From Planctomycetota bacterium (GTDB lineage Bacteria > Planctomycetota > Phycisphaerae > UBA1845 > PWPN01): a stretch of 64,000 nt of DNA. The stretch lies in NCBI GenBank assembly GCA_029550525.1, contig JAKPHF010000062.1, forward strand, positions 124,001 through 188,000. The letters run 5' to 3'. The notes under the pieces are model-generated. The model did not search any database and had not been told where the DNA came from. It was given only the letters and a program-made list of their open reading frames with translations. This document shows positions 1 to 8,487 of this stretch, piece by piece. The position numbers and the translations under genes are program-made. The stretch's first letter is position 1. Each line of letters starts with the position of its first letter.

Positions 1-91
1 CACGATTTAGGGCCGGGCTCGCTGTGCCGGTGTGCACGATCGGGGCGCCGGGCGGTGGGCGTCCGGCGGTCACCGCAGTCCAGTCGCGCGT

Positions 92-120
92 TTGACATTT
101 GCCCCCACGGCGCTTCTAAT
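92..120 (+). promoter_or_regulatory. sigma70-type promoter of the STAS/RsbW module
   Basis: A perfect -35 box TTGACA (92-97) is followed after 17 bases by TCTAAT (115-120), five of six matches to the -10 consensus. Transcription would start near 127, giving a leader of about 45 bases before the first STAS gene at 172. The call rests on sequence match alone. Confidence 0.6.
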
Positions 121-171
121 CAAATCTCGGCACGAAACGGTCCGTCATCGGGGTTGGCAGGAGTTGTTTGC

Positions 172-534
172 ATGGTCGATGAGCAGCAACCGAAACTCAG
201 AATTCGCCGGCAGGGCAAAGTCCAGGTGGTCGAATTCGAGGACCGCAAGATCCTCGAAGAGATGATCATCACGCAGATTGGCGAGCAGTTGTCCGGCCTG
301 GTCGAAGCCGAGCCCGAGCCCCGACTGGTCCTCGATTTCCGGAACGTCGAGCACCTGTCCAGTGCGGCCTTGGGCGTGCTGATCACGCTCAGCAAGCAGG
401 TGGCCGAGCGTCAGGGCAAGATGGCCCTGGCCAACATACAGCCTCAGATCTACGAGGTGTTCAAGATCACGCGGCTCAACAAACTGTTCACCATCCAGAA
501 CACCACGGACGCCGCCGTTCAGGCCCTCGCCTGA
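172..534 (+). CDS. STAS-domain anti-sigma factor antagonist (first copy)
   Basis: A 120-residue single-domain STAS protein of the SpoIIAA/RsbV class. Such proteins bind an anti-sigma kinase when unphosphorylated and release the partner it holds. The conserved segment EHLSSAALGVLI (about residues 62-73) carries the serine that the kinase phosphorylates in this family. I chose the ATG at 172 because GGCAGGAG lies just upstream; an open frame continues to 55 but that part has no family similarity. The gene is followed 66 bases later by an RsbW-like kinase and then by a second STAS protein, so it belongs to a partner-switching module. The sigma factor or other target is not visible in the window. 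Confidence 0.85.
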   Translation: MVDEQQPKLRIRRQGKVQVVEFEDRKILEEMIITQIGEQLSGLVEAEPEPRLVLDFRNVEHLSSAALGVLITLSKQVAERQGKMALANIQPQIYEVFKITRLNKLFTIQNTTDAAVQALA

Positions 535-600
535 GGCAGCGGCGATCCCTGGCGGGCCCGGCGCACGACGGGCGCTGCCGGGCTTCTGGACAGGCTGCGA

Positions 601-1035
601 TTGCGTCCCATGCCAGTCGTACCGTTCGAGCAAGCACTCCCGAACCGCATCGTCATCACGAGCGATCTGAACGCCGCCCGCGACGTCGAGGAACAGGTCC
701 TGCGGCTGGCTGAATCACTCGGGTACAGCAGCCAATGCGCGTTCGCCATTCGGCTGTCCCTTGAAGAGGCGATCGTCAACGCCCACCGCCATGGCAACCG
801 CGGCGATTCCCGCAAGAAAATCACGATCAGCTACGATATCGATCCGCGCCGGGCGATCATCCGCATCCGCGATGAGGGCTCGGGGTTCGACCCCGCCAGC
901 GTGCCCGATCCTACCTGCCCCGAGCGCATCTGCCTGCCCAACGGCCGGGGCATCATGCTCATGCGGTCCTACCTGGACGAGGTCACCTACAACCGCCAGG
1001 GCAACGAGGTCCAACTCGTAAAGGAGAGGTGCTGA
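601..1035 (+). CDS. RsbW-like anti-sigma factor serine kinase (HATPase_c)
   Basis: A 144-residue ATP-binding protein of the GHKL/RsbW type. The N box is seen in SLEEAIVNAHRHGN (about residues 52-65), the G1 box in RDEGSGFDP, and the G2 region in NGRGIMLMRSYLDEV. In the family it phosphorylates the STAS antagonist and sequesters a sigma factor or other partner. The start is uncertain: TTG at 601 has GGACAGG at good spacing, while ATG at 610 lacks a well-placed ribosome site. The stop overlaps the ATG of the next STAS gene by one base (TGATG), indicating translational coupling. One kinase flanked by two STAS genes suggests two inputs or two phosphatase circuits, which is an inference. Confidence 0.85.
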   Translation: MRPMPVVPFEQALPNRIVITSDLNAARDVEEQVLRLAESLGYSSQCAFAIRLSLEEAIVNAHRHGNRGDSRKKITISYDIDPRRAIIRIRDEGSGFDPASVPDPTCPERICLPNGRGIMLMRSYLDEVTYNRQGNEVQLVKERC

Positions 1036-1397
1036 TGGCCGGCACGACGTCCCCCAATAGTGACTTCCGACTCGACGTGGAGCATCGCGGTGATGCCGCC
1101 GTCGTCAAGCTGGCCGGCTCCATCAACATGAACGTCTGCGACCGCCTGCAGTCGGAATTGCTCGCCATCGTCGACCGGCCCACGCCCAAGCTGGTGCTGG
1201 ACCTGTCGCGGCTCGAGTTCATCTGTTCGCTGGGTTTGGGCGCGCTGGTGGCCGCCCACCTGCGGTCGCGTCATCACAAGGGCGCGGTGCGGCTGGTCTC
1301 GCCCGACCCCAGCATCCGGGCCCTGCTTGAGATCACCAAGTTGATCAAGATCTTTCCCCCCTACGAAAGCGTTGAGCACGCCCTGGCCGAAGGCTGA
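1035..1397 (+). CDS. STAS-domain anti-sigma factor antagonist (second copy)
   Basis: A 120-residue STAS protein. Segment LDLSRLEFICSLGLGALV holds the phospho-acceptor serine position (CSLGLG), and the C-terminal helix contains EITKLIKIFPPYES, resembling the first STAS protein (FKITRLNKLFTIQN). The start ATG at 1035 overlaps the kinase stop codon and is preceded by AAGGAGAGG (1021-1029). It is probably translated together with the kinase. The two STAS proteins are related but clearly diverged, so they may respond to different phosphatases or kinases. Confidence 0.85.
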   Translation: MAGTTSPNSDFRLDVEHRGDAAVVKLAGSINMNVCDRLQSELLAIVDRPTPKLVLDLSRLEFICSLGLGALVAAHLRSRHHKGAVRLVSPDPSIRALLEITKLIKIFPPYESVEHALAEG

Positions 1398-1440
1398 TCT
1401 TTCTCGCCTCTCTCGCCATCCAGACCCCGTTCTCACCGAT

Positions 1441-1468
1441 CCCCAGCCCCCAGTCCCCAGCCCCCAAA
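1441..1468. repeat. period-7 repeat, CCCCAGT type
   Basis: Four consecutive heptamers CCCCAGC, CCCCAGT, CCCCAGC, CCCCAAA in one phase. The unit resembles the heptanucleotide STRR sequences known from cyanobacteria. It lies between convergent genes, just before the hairpin at 1474. It is the smallest of five period-7 arrays in the window. Confidence 0.8.
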
Positions 1469-1473
1469 CAAGA

Positions 1474-1503
1474 GGGACCGGCCCCACTGACGGAACCGGT
1501 CCC
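1474..1503. terminator. hairpin between convergent genes
   Basis: Stem GGGACCGG (1474-1481) pairs perfectly with CCGGTCCC (1496-1503) around a 14-base loop. On the minus strand it is followed by TCTTGTTT, so it probably ends the giant minus-strand gene whose stop is at 1550. It may also stop the STAS operon from the other side. The T-run is imperfect. Confidence 0.55.
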
Positions 1504-1549
1504 TTGGCATGCGTTCGATGGCGGCCGCGATCGACCGCCGAGGTTGGCG

Positions 1550-4500
1550 TCAATCGTCGCAAGCCGGATCGGCCGGGACATTGGCACCGCTCGCGCACTT
1601 GTCGAACGAGGCCAAGTCATCGGCGTTGATCACGCCGTCGAACGGCCGGTCGAAGCACGAGCACTCTGCGCTCACGCCGCCCGCCGCGCCGATGGTCTGG
1701 CAACGCTGGAACGCCGCGAAGTCGAGCATGTCCACGTCGCCGTCCCCATCCGCGTCGGCAAACACATCACCGCACGCCGGCTGGCCGTACAACATGAACT
1801 TGATGGTAATCGGCTTGGACAGGTCGATGAGCGGGTTTTGCACCGGCATGTCGGGACTCGACGCGTCATCCACCGTCGTGAGCCGGACCCAGCGCCTGGG
1901 TTGACTGTCCACGAACTGGAACTCGATCCGGTACGATTGCGCACTCCCGTCGGCTCCCCTGCTGGCATCCACGCCGGCGTAGTTCGGGTAGGCCATCAGA
2001 TGCTGGGCCGTCGTTCCCGAGTTGGCCGGCGCCCGGAACATGGCGACGCTACCCGCAGAGAACTTGGTGGTGTCGTCGAAATCGCACAGTACCGTGTCGC
2101 CATTGTAGATACTGTCCACGTACAGGACGTACCGGCCTGTGTTGTACGGCTCGTCGATCGTAATCGCGATGTGCTCGAGGGTGCCCCATGCACCGTCGAC
2201 CACGCCGTTGCCGTTGTTGAAGCTCAACACGGGATCGTTCCCGCCGGCCGACGGCCACGCGAATGTGATCTCCTGCCAATCCGTGCCGGTGGGCAATGGC
2301 TTGCCTTGTGGTGCGCCGTTGATCACACCGCTGGCCCCGACCCACTCGATGTTACCCGTGATGCCGCCGTCGGCCCCAATCGTGCCGGAAGCTTGTCCCG
2401 TCTCCCGGATGCCGATGGCCACCTTCAGGGGTGAGTTCTTGCCGGAGCCAACGACCAACCCCGCCGCACCCGGACATTGGCAACTTTCGAGGCCGTTCAC
2501 TGTCTGACTGGCGGTCAGCGTTTGTCCGGCTTGAAGCGGCGCGACGTCGATATCCACCTGCACCGCCCCGGCCGGCGCCACGCTGCCGATCACCACCCCG
2601 TCGGCCATCACTTTCAGCAGGCTCGCGGCGGGCTCAATATTGCGGACCGACACTATGGTTCCGCCCGCTTCCAGCGGCGCAGAGGGCGTGGCCACAATGC
2701 TGGCTGACGGCACATCCGTGCACAATGGCGGCTTCTCGCCACGCACCAGCCGGATGTTGTCGATCTTCATGCCGGGCCAGGTGGCTGCCGTGTCGCTGGT
2801 TGTCCCCTCCGCGCTCTTGCTACGGCTCCAGGTGGCGACGTCAGTCGCGAACGCGATGAGCAAGTCGTCGCCCGCATTCGCCGTGAACGATGCGACGCGA
2901 ACCTGGATGGGCTCCGTCTCGACGAGGCCATCCCGGTAGGGTGTCAGACACGGGTAAACGCCGATAGCTCCGCTGATGGCCGGCAATGACCCATCGGGAG
3001 GTCGATGCGTGCCGTTGACGATCACGCCCACCTGGTAGGTCGAGTAGAAATCCGGGTCCGCGAGTTCCGGCTCATCGATCAGCATGTCGATGACCAGGTG
3101 ATACGTGCCCGTCTCAGGAATAACCTTTTCGAAGATGGCGTAAGCGCCGTTGCTCCAGCCATGATCCCAGATGTTCAGGCACTTGCTGCCAAACAGTGTG
3201 GTTCTCGTACCGGTCGTGCGCACGTCGGTATAGTTGTTGTGCGACGCATCGTACCACGTCCGGTAGGCCCCGCCACTGGCTGGCGGATCGTTTGCCGCAG
3301 TGACCGTTCCTTCAAAGTCCTCGATCATGCCCTCCGCGGTGACGGTCCGCGTCGGCCCATTCGTGCATCCCTCGATGCCGTTGATCACTTGCGCGGCCCG
3401 AAGAGTATTTCCTTGAACCAGAGGGGTGACCGGGACGCTGACCAAACTCGCTCCGCCGCTCGGCGCCGAACCGATCATGCTTGCGCCGGCATAGACCTTC
3501 ACCAACGTGGCCTGGGGGTGAACGTTGTTGACCAGGAGCGCGGTCTGCCCCTCGCCGACGATGCCGACGATGGTAACATTCGGAACCTGCTCGCACGCAT
3601 CGACAACCTTACCCGTAGGTGGGACGCAGCCCTCGAGCGTCAGGGCCGGCTGCCCGGTGCCGGGCAGCGTCTGCGTGGCGCTAATGGTCGCACCGCTGGT
3701 CAACGCGGTAACGTTGACGTCCACCGCGCTCGCCCCCGCGGGAGCAGCATTCGTGCCGATCAAAAGTCCGTTCGAGTAAACCTTGACGGCTGTCGCATCC
3801 GACCGCAGGCCGGTCACTCGCACTTTGGTCGCCCCGGCCGCGAGCACGGGGGACAGCTCCGTGTTGCCGGGCAACATGTAACCGCCGCTGACCGTGACAG
3901 CGGGAATCTGGGCACAATCGCCGACGATCGGGGTGAGGCGTGCGTCGGCCGGTTCGCAACCAGTCTTCCCGGCCACCGTCTGCGTCGCGTAGAGCTTGGC
4001 ACCGGCCACCAACGCCGGGCTGACGGTCACTTCAACCTCCGTCGTGCCGCCTGGTGAGGTATTCTCGCCCACCTGGACGCCGTTGGCATAAACGGTGACC
4101 TTGGTCGCCGTCGGATCAACACCGGTCACAATCACCTTCGTGTCACCCGGCAGAACCGCCGGCTTGATGCCTACATACGGAACCGCGGGATCGCAAAGCC
4201 CGGCGACGAACTCCCAGCCGACGGAGTCGGAGTTCATGTTACCGCTGACGTTGGCAACGGTGTTGTCCATGGTCACCAGGCCGGTGCCCGCGGTGAACTG
4301 AAACTCGCCCAGCAACACCCACTGGTTGGGCGCCTGGCTCTGATCGACCAGAACGACTGTTTGCCCTCCGTCATGCGTGACGACATACCGGATGTTGGGC
4401 TTTCGGTTGGTCTGATTGGCCCACGTCGTGTACACCCGATAGGTGCCCGTGGCCGGCAACCGGCCGACGGCCGAAAATCTCGCCTCCTTCTTGCCCACCA

Positions 4501-4735
4501 CGCTGAAGTACGTGCTTGCATAGCGGGAGTTGATTCCCGGGGTGCAACCCGGCGCGCCGCTCTTGGCGTTGGCATCGGAGAATATGCCATCCTCCGAGTA
4601 CATATCGTGGTTCTGGCCACCCGCGCGGCTCTCGACGATGTAGGTCATCGTCTGCCCGAAAGCGGCCCCGGCCAGGGCCAGCACAACGGCCGCCCCGTAG
4701 AACGCACCGACTCTTCTGCGACACCACATCTTCAT
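1550..4735 (-). CDS. giant exported protein: golvesin-like domain, four Cys-bounded repeats, dockerin-like C-terminus
   Basis: A 1061-residue exported protein. A signal peptide (residues 1-28, ending AAFGQ) is followed by a golvesin-C-like beta domain (about 30-180; YIVESRAGGQN, GCTPGINSRY). Three repeats of about 90 residues follow, each starting at a Cys and holding a VKVYANG-type strand (about 181-470). Next come a putative carbohydrate-binding-like domain (470-665; FEKVIPETGTYHLVIDM), a fourth repeat, a domain with DEPYNTGRYVLYVDSIYNGDT, and a dockerin-like tail with two calcium-loop motifs (DADGDGDVDMLDF and DRPFDGVINADDL, about 988-1061). The start has AAGGAG at good spacing. The neighbour at 4993-8082 is a close paralogue with the same architecture. 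Ligand and role are unknown; a surface adhesion or polysaccharide-binding role is inferred. Confidence 0.85.
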   Translation of the reverse strand: MKMWCRRRVGAFYGAAVVLALAGAAFGQTMTYIVESRAGGQNHDMYSEDGIFSDANAKSGAPGCTPGINSRYASTYFSVVGKKEARFSAVGRLPATGTYRVYTTWANQTNRKPNIRYVVTHDGGQTVVLVDQSQAPNQWVLLGEFQFTAGTGLVTMDNTVANVSGNMNSDSVGWEFVAGLCDPAVPYVGIKPAVLPGDTKVIVTGVDPTATKVTVYANGVQVGENTSPGGTTEVEVTVSPALVAGAKLYATQTVAGKTGCEPADARLTPIVGDCAQIPAVTVSGGYMLPGNTELSPVLAAGATKVRVTGLRSDATAVKVYSNGLLIGTNAAPAGASAVDVNVTALTSGATISATQTLPGTGQPALTLEGCVPPTGKVVDACEQVPNVTIVGIVGEGQTALLVNNVHPQATLVKVYAGASMIGSAPSGGASLVSVPVTPLVQGNTLRAAQVINGIEGCTNGPTRTVTAEGMIEDFEGTVTAANDPPASGGAYRTWYDASHNNYTDVRTTGTRTTLFGSKCLNIWDHGWSNGAYAIFEKVIPETGTYHLVIDMLIDEPELADPDFYSTYQVGVIVNGTHRPPDGSLPAISGAIGVYPCLTPYRDGLVETEPIQVRVASFTANAGDDLLIAFATDVATWSRSKSAEGTTSDTAATWPGMKIDNIRLVRGEKPPLCTDVPSASIVATPSAPLEAGGTIVSVRNIEPAASLLKVMADGVVIGSVAPAGAVQVDIDVAPLQAGQTLTASQTVNGLESCQCPGAAGLVVGSGKNSPLKVAIGIRETGQASGTIGADGGITGNIEWVGASGVINGAPQGKPLPTGTDWQEITFAWPSAGGNDPVLSFNNGNGVVDGAWGTLEHIAITIDEPYNTGRYVLYVDSIYNGDTVLCDFDDTTKFSAGSVAMFRAPANSGTTAQHLMAYPNYAGVDASRGADGSAQSYRIEFQFVDSQPRRWVRLTTVDDASSPDMPVQNPLIDLSKPITIKFMLYGQPACGDVFADADGDGDVDMLDFAAFQRCQTIGAAGGVSAECSCFDRPFDGVINADDLASFDKCASGANVPADPACDD

Positions 4736-4878
4736 GAGTCCCGACTCCTTATTCCGGGTCCGCCTATAGCCACCGGGGGCTCACTACTCGTGATCCTGCC
4801 GGCTATAGCACCCCCCGACTCGCACATGCATGTTCCGACCGATTCGAGTCCGAAAACTCACGCACTCGGCTCGTCGGC

Positions 4879-4911
4879 AAAAAGGGGACCGGCCTCCCAA
4901 GACCGATCCCC
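4879..4911 (-). terminator. intrinsic terminator of the second giant gene
   Basis: Read on the minus strand, CGGGGATCGG and CCGGTCCCC form a nine-pair stem with one mismatch (4884-4892 with 4903-4911), followed by five T (4879-4883). It lies about 80 bases after the stop at 4993 and upstream of the other giant gene, so the two paralogues are probably separate transcription units. Confidence 0.7.
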
Positions 4912-4992
4912 GTTTCCCTCATAAACTGGCCCTACCGAATCGAACTGCATGGAGCCCCGAAGGTCCCACCGCAGTCGAGTTCCTGGCGTTCC

Positions 4993-7900
4993 TTAATCGT
5001 CGCAATCCGGATCCGCCGGAACGTTGGCACCGCTGGCGCACTTCTCGAACGAAGCCAGGTCGTCTGCATTGATCACGCCGTCAAACGGCCGATCGAAGCA
5101 GACGCAATCTTCAGTCACGCCGGCCGTTCCGTTCAGCGTCAGACAACGCTGGAAGACTGCGAAGTCCGCCATGTCAACGTCGCCGTCGCCATCCGCATCC
5201 GCGAAGACCTCGCCGCACATGGGCTGGCCGTAGAGCAAGAACTTGATCGTCACCGGCTTCGTCAGATCGATGAGCGGATTCGCCAGCTCCGCGTCCGCGC
5301 TGCCGTCCGTCGTCAGGCGCACCCACCGCTTAGGCATGTCATCGACGAACTGGAATTCGAACCGATACGACTGAGCGGAACCATCCGCGCCTTGGCTGGC
5401 ATCCACGCCGGCAAAGCTCGGATACGCCATCAGGTTCATGCTCGTGCTGCCAGAGTAGTTCGGTGCACGGAACATAGCCAGGGCGCCTGGGGTGAACGTG
5501 CTCGGGTCATCGAAGTTGCACACGGGCGTGTCACCATTGTAAATGCTGTCGATGAGCAGGACATAGCGACCGGTGTTGTATGGCTCGTCAATCGTAATGG
5601 CGATATGCTCGAGCGTTCCCCAGTTCCCGTCCAGCACGCCGTTGCCCGCGTTATAGCTGAGCACCGGGTCCGTGCCGCCGGCCTTGGCGGAAGCGAACGT
5701 GACGGTCTGCCACCGGGTATCGGTAGGCAGAGGCTTGCCTTGCGGCGCTCCGCCGATGGTTTCGCTGGCTCCCACCCATTCGATGGCTCCCGTCGTGCCG
5801 CCGTTCGCTCCGATGGTGCCAGAAGCTTGCCCCGTCTCACGAATACCCAGCGTCACCTTGACCGGCGAGTTCTGGCCGGTGCCGACCACAAGGCCCGTGG
5901 CCCCGGGGCAAGCACAGCTTTCGACCCCATTGACCACCTGGCTGGCAGTGAGCCGCCATCCCGGCTGCAGCGGCGGGACCGCCACCGCAATCTGGCTCGC
6001 GCCGCCACCGGATGTGCCGATCAACTCGCCATTTGCATAGACCCTGACCTCGGAGGCCGCCGGGTCCACGCCGGTGACCGAGACCTCCGTGCGCCCTGCC
6101 TCCAGCGGCGTGGCAGCCGTCGGAAGGATGCTCGGGCTCGCCACATCGGTACATACCGGCGGCTTCTCGCCCGGGATCAGGCGAATGTTGTCGATCCACA
6201 TCCCGCAGAACGGCCCGGTGTTGGTCAGGTTTCGCGTATACGAGCTGGTATCCGTGGAGAAGACGATCAGCAGATTGTCGCCTTCGTTCGCGGAAAACGT
6301 GGCCACGTACACGACGACCGGCTGATCCGCGTCGGCGCCGTCCACGCCCGGCGTTAGGCAGGGGTAACTCCCGATGGGGCTCGTGACGTACGCTAGCCTG
6401 GTGTCCGGCGTCCGGTGTTGCCCGTTGACGATGACGCCGACCTGGAACTGGTTGAGCCAGGTAGGATCGCCCTTGCCCACCTCGTCCGGCAGCATGTCGA
6501 CCCGCAGATGGTAGAGGCCGTCTTCCGGAATCACCTGTTCGTACAAGGCGTACATGCCGTTCGTCCAACCGTTGTCCTCGAACCGGATGCACTTGCTGCC
6601 CAGCAAGGACGAAACGGTCGGCGTCGTCACGCAGAGACCATAGTTGGCGATATTGTACCACTTGCGGAACTCGCCTCCGGTCACCGGCGGCTGGTTGGGA
6701 ATGTCCGCCGCGGTCAGATCCTCAAAGTCTTCCAGCATGTTCGCGGCCATCACGCGCCGACCGGTGGTCGGCATGCAACCGTCGCGCCGGATGAACTGGA
6801 CCGCCTTGACGATCTGCCCCTCCACCAGTGGCGAGGTGGTCACCACAACGTTGCCCGTCGTGCCCGCGTTAGGAGCGTTGTTAACACCGATCAGGATATC
6901 GTTGGCATACACCTTCACTGCCGTGGCATCGGCACTCACGCCCGCGACACGGACTTTCGTTCGGCCGGCGTCCACCAGGCCAACCACCTTCACTTCCGGA
7001 ACCTGCGCACAATCCACGACCTTGGCCGGCCCCAGTGCTGACTCGCAGACGCTGATGGTCTGCTTCGCCGCGATCGAGGCACCGTCCTGAATCGCCGCGA
7101 CCGACACAGAGACCGTACCCGGAGTGGCCCCTCCGCCCGGCAGCGTGCTGTTGACGCCGATCTGGATGCCGTTGGAGAAAACCGACACTTGTGTGGCATT
7201 CGGATGGACGCCGGTCACTTGCACCGTCGTGTCACCGGCCACCAGGATGCCGGCGATGGAAACCGTGGGGACGGAGCCGCAACCCGGCACCGGACCATTG
7301 GTGAGGAGACAGCTTTCGATCCCGTTGACCGTCTGCGTGGCGTTGATGTTTTGTCCGGCCACGAGAGGGGTCACCGGGACGGCCACGTTGCCGGAACCTG
7401 GCGCATTCTTCGTTCCGATGACCTGACTGCTGACACCGTCAAACGCGTACACCTTGACTTCCGTGGCCTGCTGGCTGACGCCGGTTACCGTGACTTGCGT
7501 ATCCCCGATCAAAAGGGGCGTTGCGACACCGACCGGGGGAGTATCGCCGCAGTTGGGGAACAAACTCGTGAACTTGACGGCATCCGCCATCAGGCGGGTC
7601 GTGGCCCCCGCAGGCCCTTCGTGTGTCGGGTTGGTCTGAACGACCGTGTACGTTTCACCCGCGTTGAACTGAAAATCACCGATGTGGTTCCAAACATTGG
7701 CTCCACCGGCGTCCTGGTGCTGATTCAGGTTGACGGCGTACGTGCCACCCGCGTAGGTGACGGTGTGCAAGACGGCGGTGTCACCGTTGGTGGATCTGGG
7801 CCAGGTAACATGCACAGACCACATGCCGCTCTGGTTTGGCGTGAACGTATACGTCGCCTGAGCTGCGACATTGGTGCTGTACCGGCAACCGATGCCCGAG

Positions 7901-8082
7901 GTACAACCGGCCGCGCTGCTCTTGACCGAGCTATTGTCGCAGTTCACGTCCGAGTACTTGTCAAAATTCTTCCCGCCGGAACGACTTTCGATGATGTACT
8001 CGTAAGCCAACGCGTTTCCGGCGATCGCCAGTACCAGGATTGCACCCAAGACCGAGAGGCTGCGATTGCTCGTCCGTTTCAT
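4993..8082 (-). CDS. giant exported paralogue: golvesin-like domain, four Cys-bounded repeats, dockerin-like C-terminus
   Basis: A 1029-residue paralogue of the protein at 1550-4735 with the same domain order: signal peptide (ending GNALAY), golvesin-like domain with YIIESRSGGKN, three repeats, a putative binding domain (YEQVIPEDGLYHLRVDM), a fourth repeat, the DEPYNTGRYVLLIDSIYNGDT domain and a dockerin-like tail (DADGDGDVDMADF, DRPFDGVINADDL). The C-terminal 400 residues are much more alike than the first three repeats, so repeats diverge faster. The ATG at 8082 is chosen because AAGGAG precedes it at the same spacing as in the paralogue; the open frame extends to 8235 but that extension has no signal peptide and is Cys/Arg-rich. 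The surface role is inferred. Confidence 0.85.
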   Translation of the reverse strand: MKRTSNRSLSVLGAILVLAIAGNALAYEYIIESRSGGKNFDKYSDVNCDNSSVKSSAAGCTSGIGCRYSTNVAAQATYTFTPNQSGMWSVHVTWPRSTNGDTAVLHTVTYAGGTYAVNLNQHQDAGGANVWNHIGDFQFNAGETYTVVQTNPTHEGPAGATTRLMADAVKFTSLFPNCGDTPPVGVATPLLIGDTQVTVTGVSQQATEVKVYAFDGVSSQVIGTKNAPGSGNVAVPVTPLVAGQNINATQTVNGIESCLLTNGPVPGCGSVPTVSIAGILVAGDTTVQVTGVHPNATQVSVFSNGIQIGVNSTLPGGGATPGTVSVSVAAIQDGASIAAKQTISVCESALGPAKVVDCAQVPEVKVVGLVDAGRTKVRVAGVSADATAVKVYANDILIGVNNAPNAGTTGNVVVTTSPLVEGQIVKAVQFIRRDGCMPTTGRRVMAANMLEDFEDLTAADIPNQPPVTGGEFRKWYNIANYGLCVTTPTVSSLLGSKCIRFEDNGWTNGMYALYEQVIPEDGLYHLRVDMLPDEVGKGDPTWLNQFQVGVIVNGQHRTPDTRLAYVTSPIGSYPCLTPGVDGADADQPVVVYVATFSANEGDNLLIVFSTDTSSYTRNLTNTGPFCGMWIDNIRLIPGEKPPVCTDVASPSILPTAATPLEAGRTEVSVTGVDPAASEVRVYANGELIGTSGGGASQIAVAVPPLQPGWRLTASQVVNGVESCACPGATGLVVGTGQNSPVKVTLGIRETGQASGTIGANGGTTGAIEWVGASETIGGAPQGKPLPTDTRWQTVTFASAKAGGTDPVLSYNAGNGVLDGNWGTLEHIAITIDEPYNTGRYVLLIDSIYNGDTPVCNFDDPSTFTPGALAMFRAPNYSGSTSMNLMAYPSFAGVDASQGADGSAQSYRFEFQFVDDMPKRWVRLTTDGSADAELANPLIDLTKPVTIKFLLYGQPMCGEVFADADGDGDVDMADFAVFQRCLTLNGTAGVTEDCVCFDRPFDGVINADDLASFEKCASGANVPADPDCDD

Positions 8083-8441
8083 GTCCCGACTCCTTAGCCT
8101 GGGCGGCTGAACGTTGGAGCGGACCGCTGCGCACCAACGGCCGTCTCTCCGTTCGAATCGCCGCGTCTCCATGCACAAACAACATGTCTGGCGGGACCTT
8201 CCGCCCCACCATCCAGGTTTACGCTGATGGATCACGCTGGCCTCGGGTGATCCGGGCTATCGTTATATAAATCGGCCCGGCGGCCCGGCCAGATTAGCCT
8301 CATTGACTCAGGCAGCGGACTTGATGGGTGGTCCCCTCCGTCTTCGGGACACGCTCACCGTTCGCCGATCGTTCACGCTCTGCCTCGAATTCCGGAATCT
8401 TCCACGACGCGACGCCGGAACATCAAAGCCTGTCAGTTCCC
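8083..8441. other. intergenic region upstream of the second giant gene
   Basis: No gene is convincing here. Read on the minus strand, a TATAAC -10-like hexamer lies at 8262-8267 inside an AT-rich patch (GTTATATAAA), without a recognisable -35 box. The rest is GC-rich and featureless to the eye. Confidence 0.4.
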
Positions 8442-8479
8442 GGCCTCAGGCCCTGACTGTACCGGACCTGAGGCCTTTT
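8442..8479 (+). terminator. hairpin with T-run on the plus strand
   Basis: GGCCTCAGG (8442-8450) pairs perfectly with CCTGAGGCC (8467-8475), and TTTT follows on the plus strand. It sits just beyond the stop of the minus-strand pseudopilin gene (8488), so it may end that transcript even though the T-run faces the other way. No plus-strand gene ends here. Confidence 0.45.
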
Positions 8480-8487
8480 ATATGTCA

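Noticed and set aside
8083..8235. Extension of the second giant protein to an upstream start
   Set aside because: The extra 51 residues are Cys/Arg-rich with no signal peptide; the ATG at 8082 has the same ribosome site as the paralogue.
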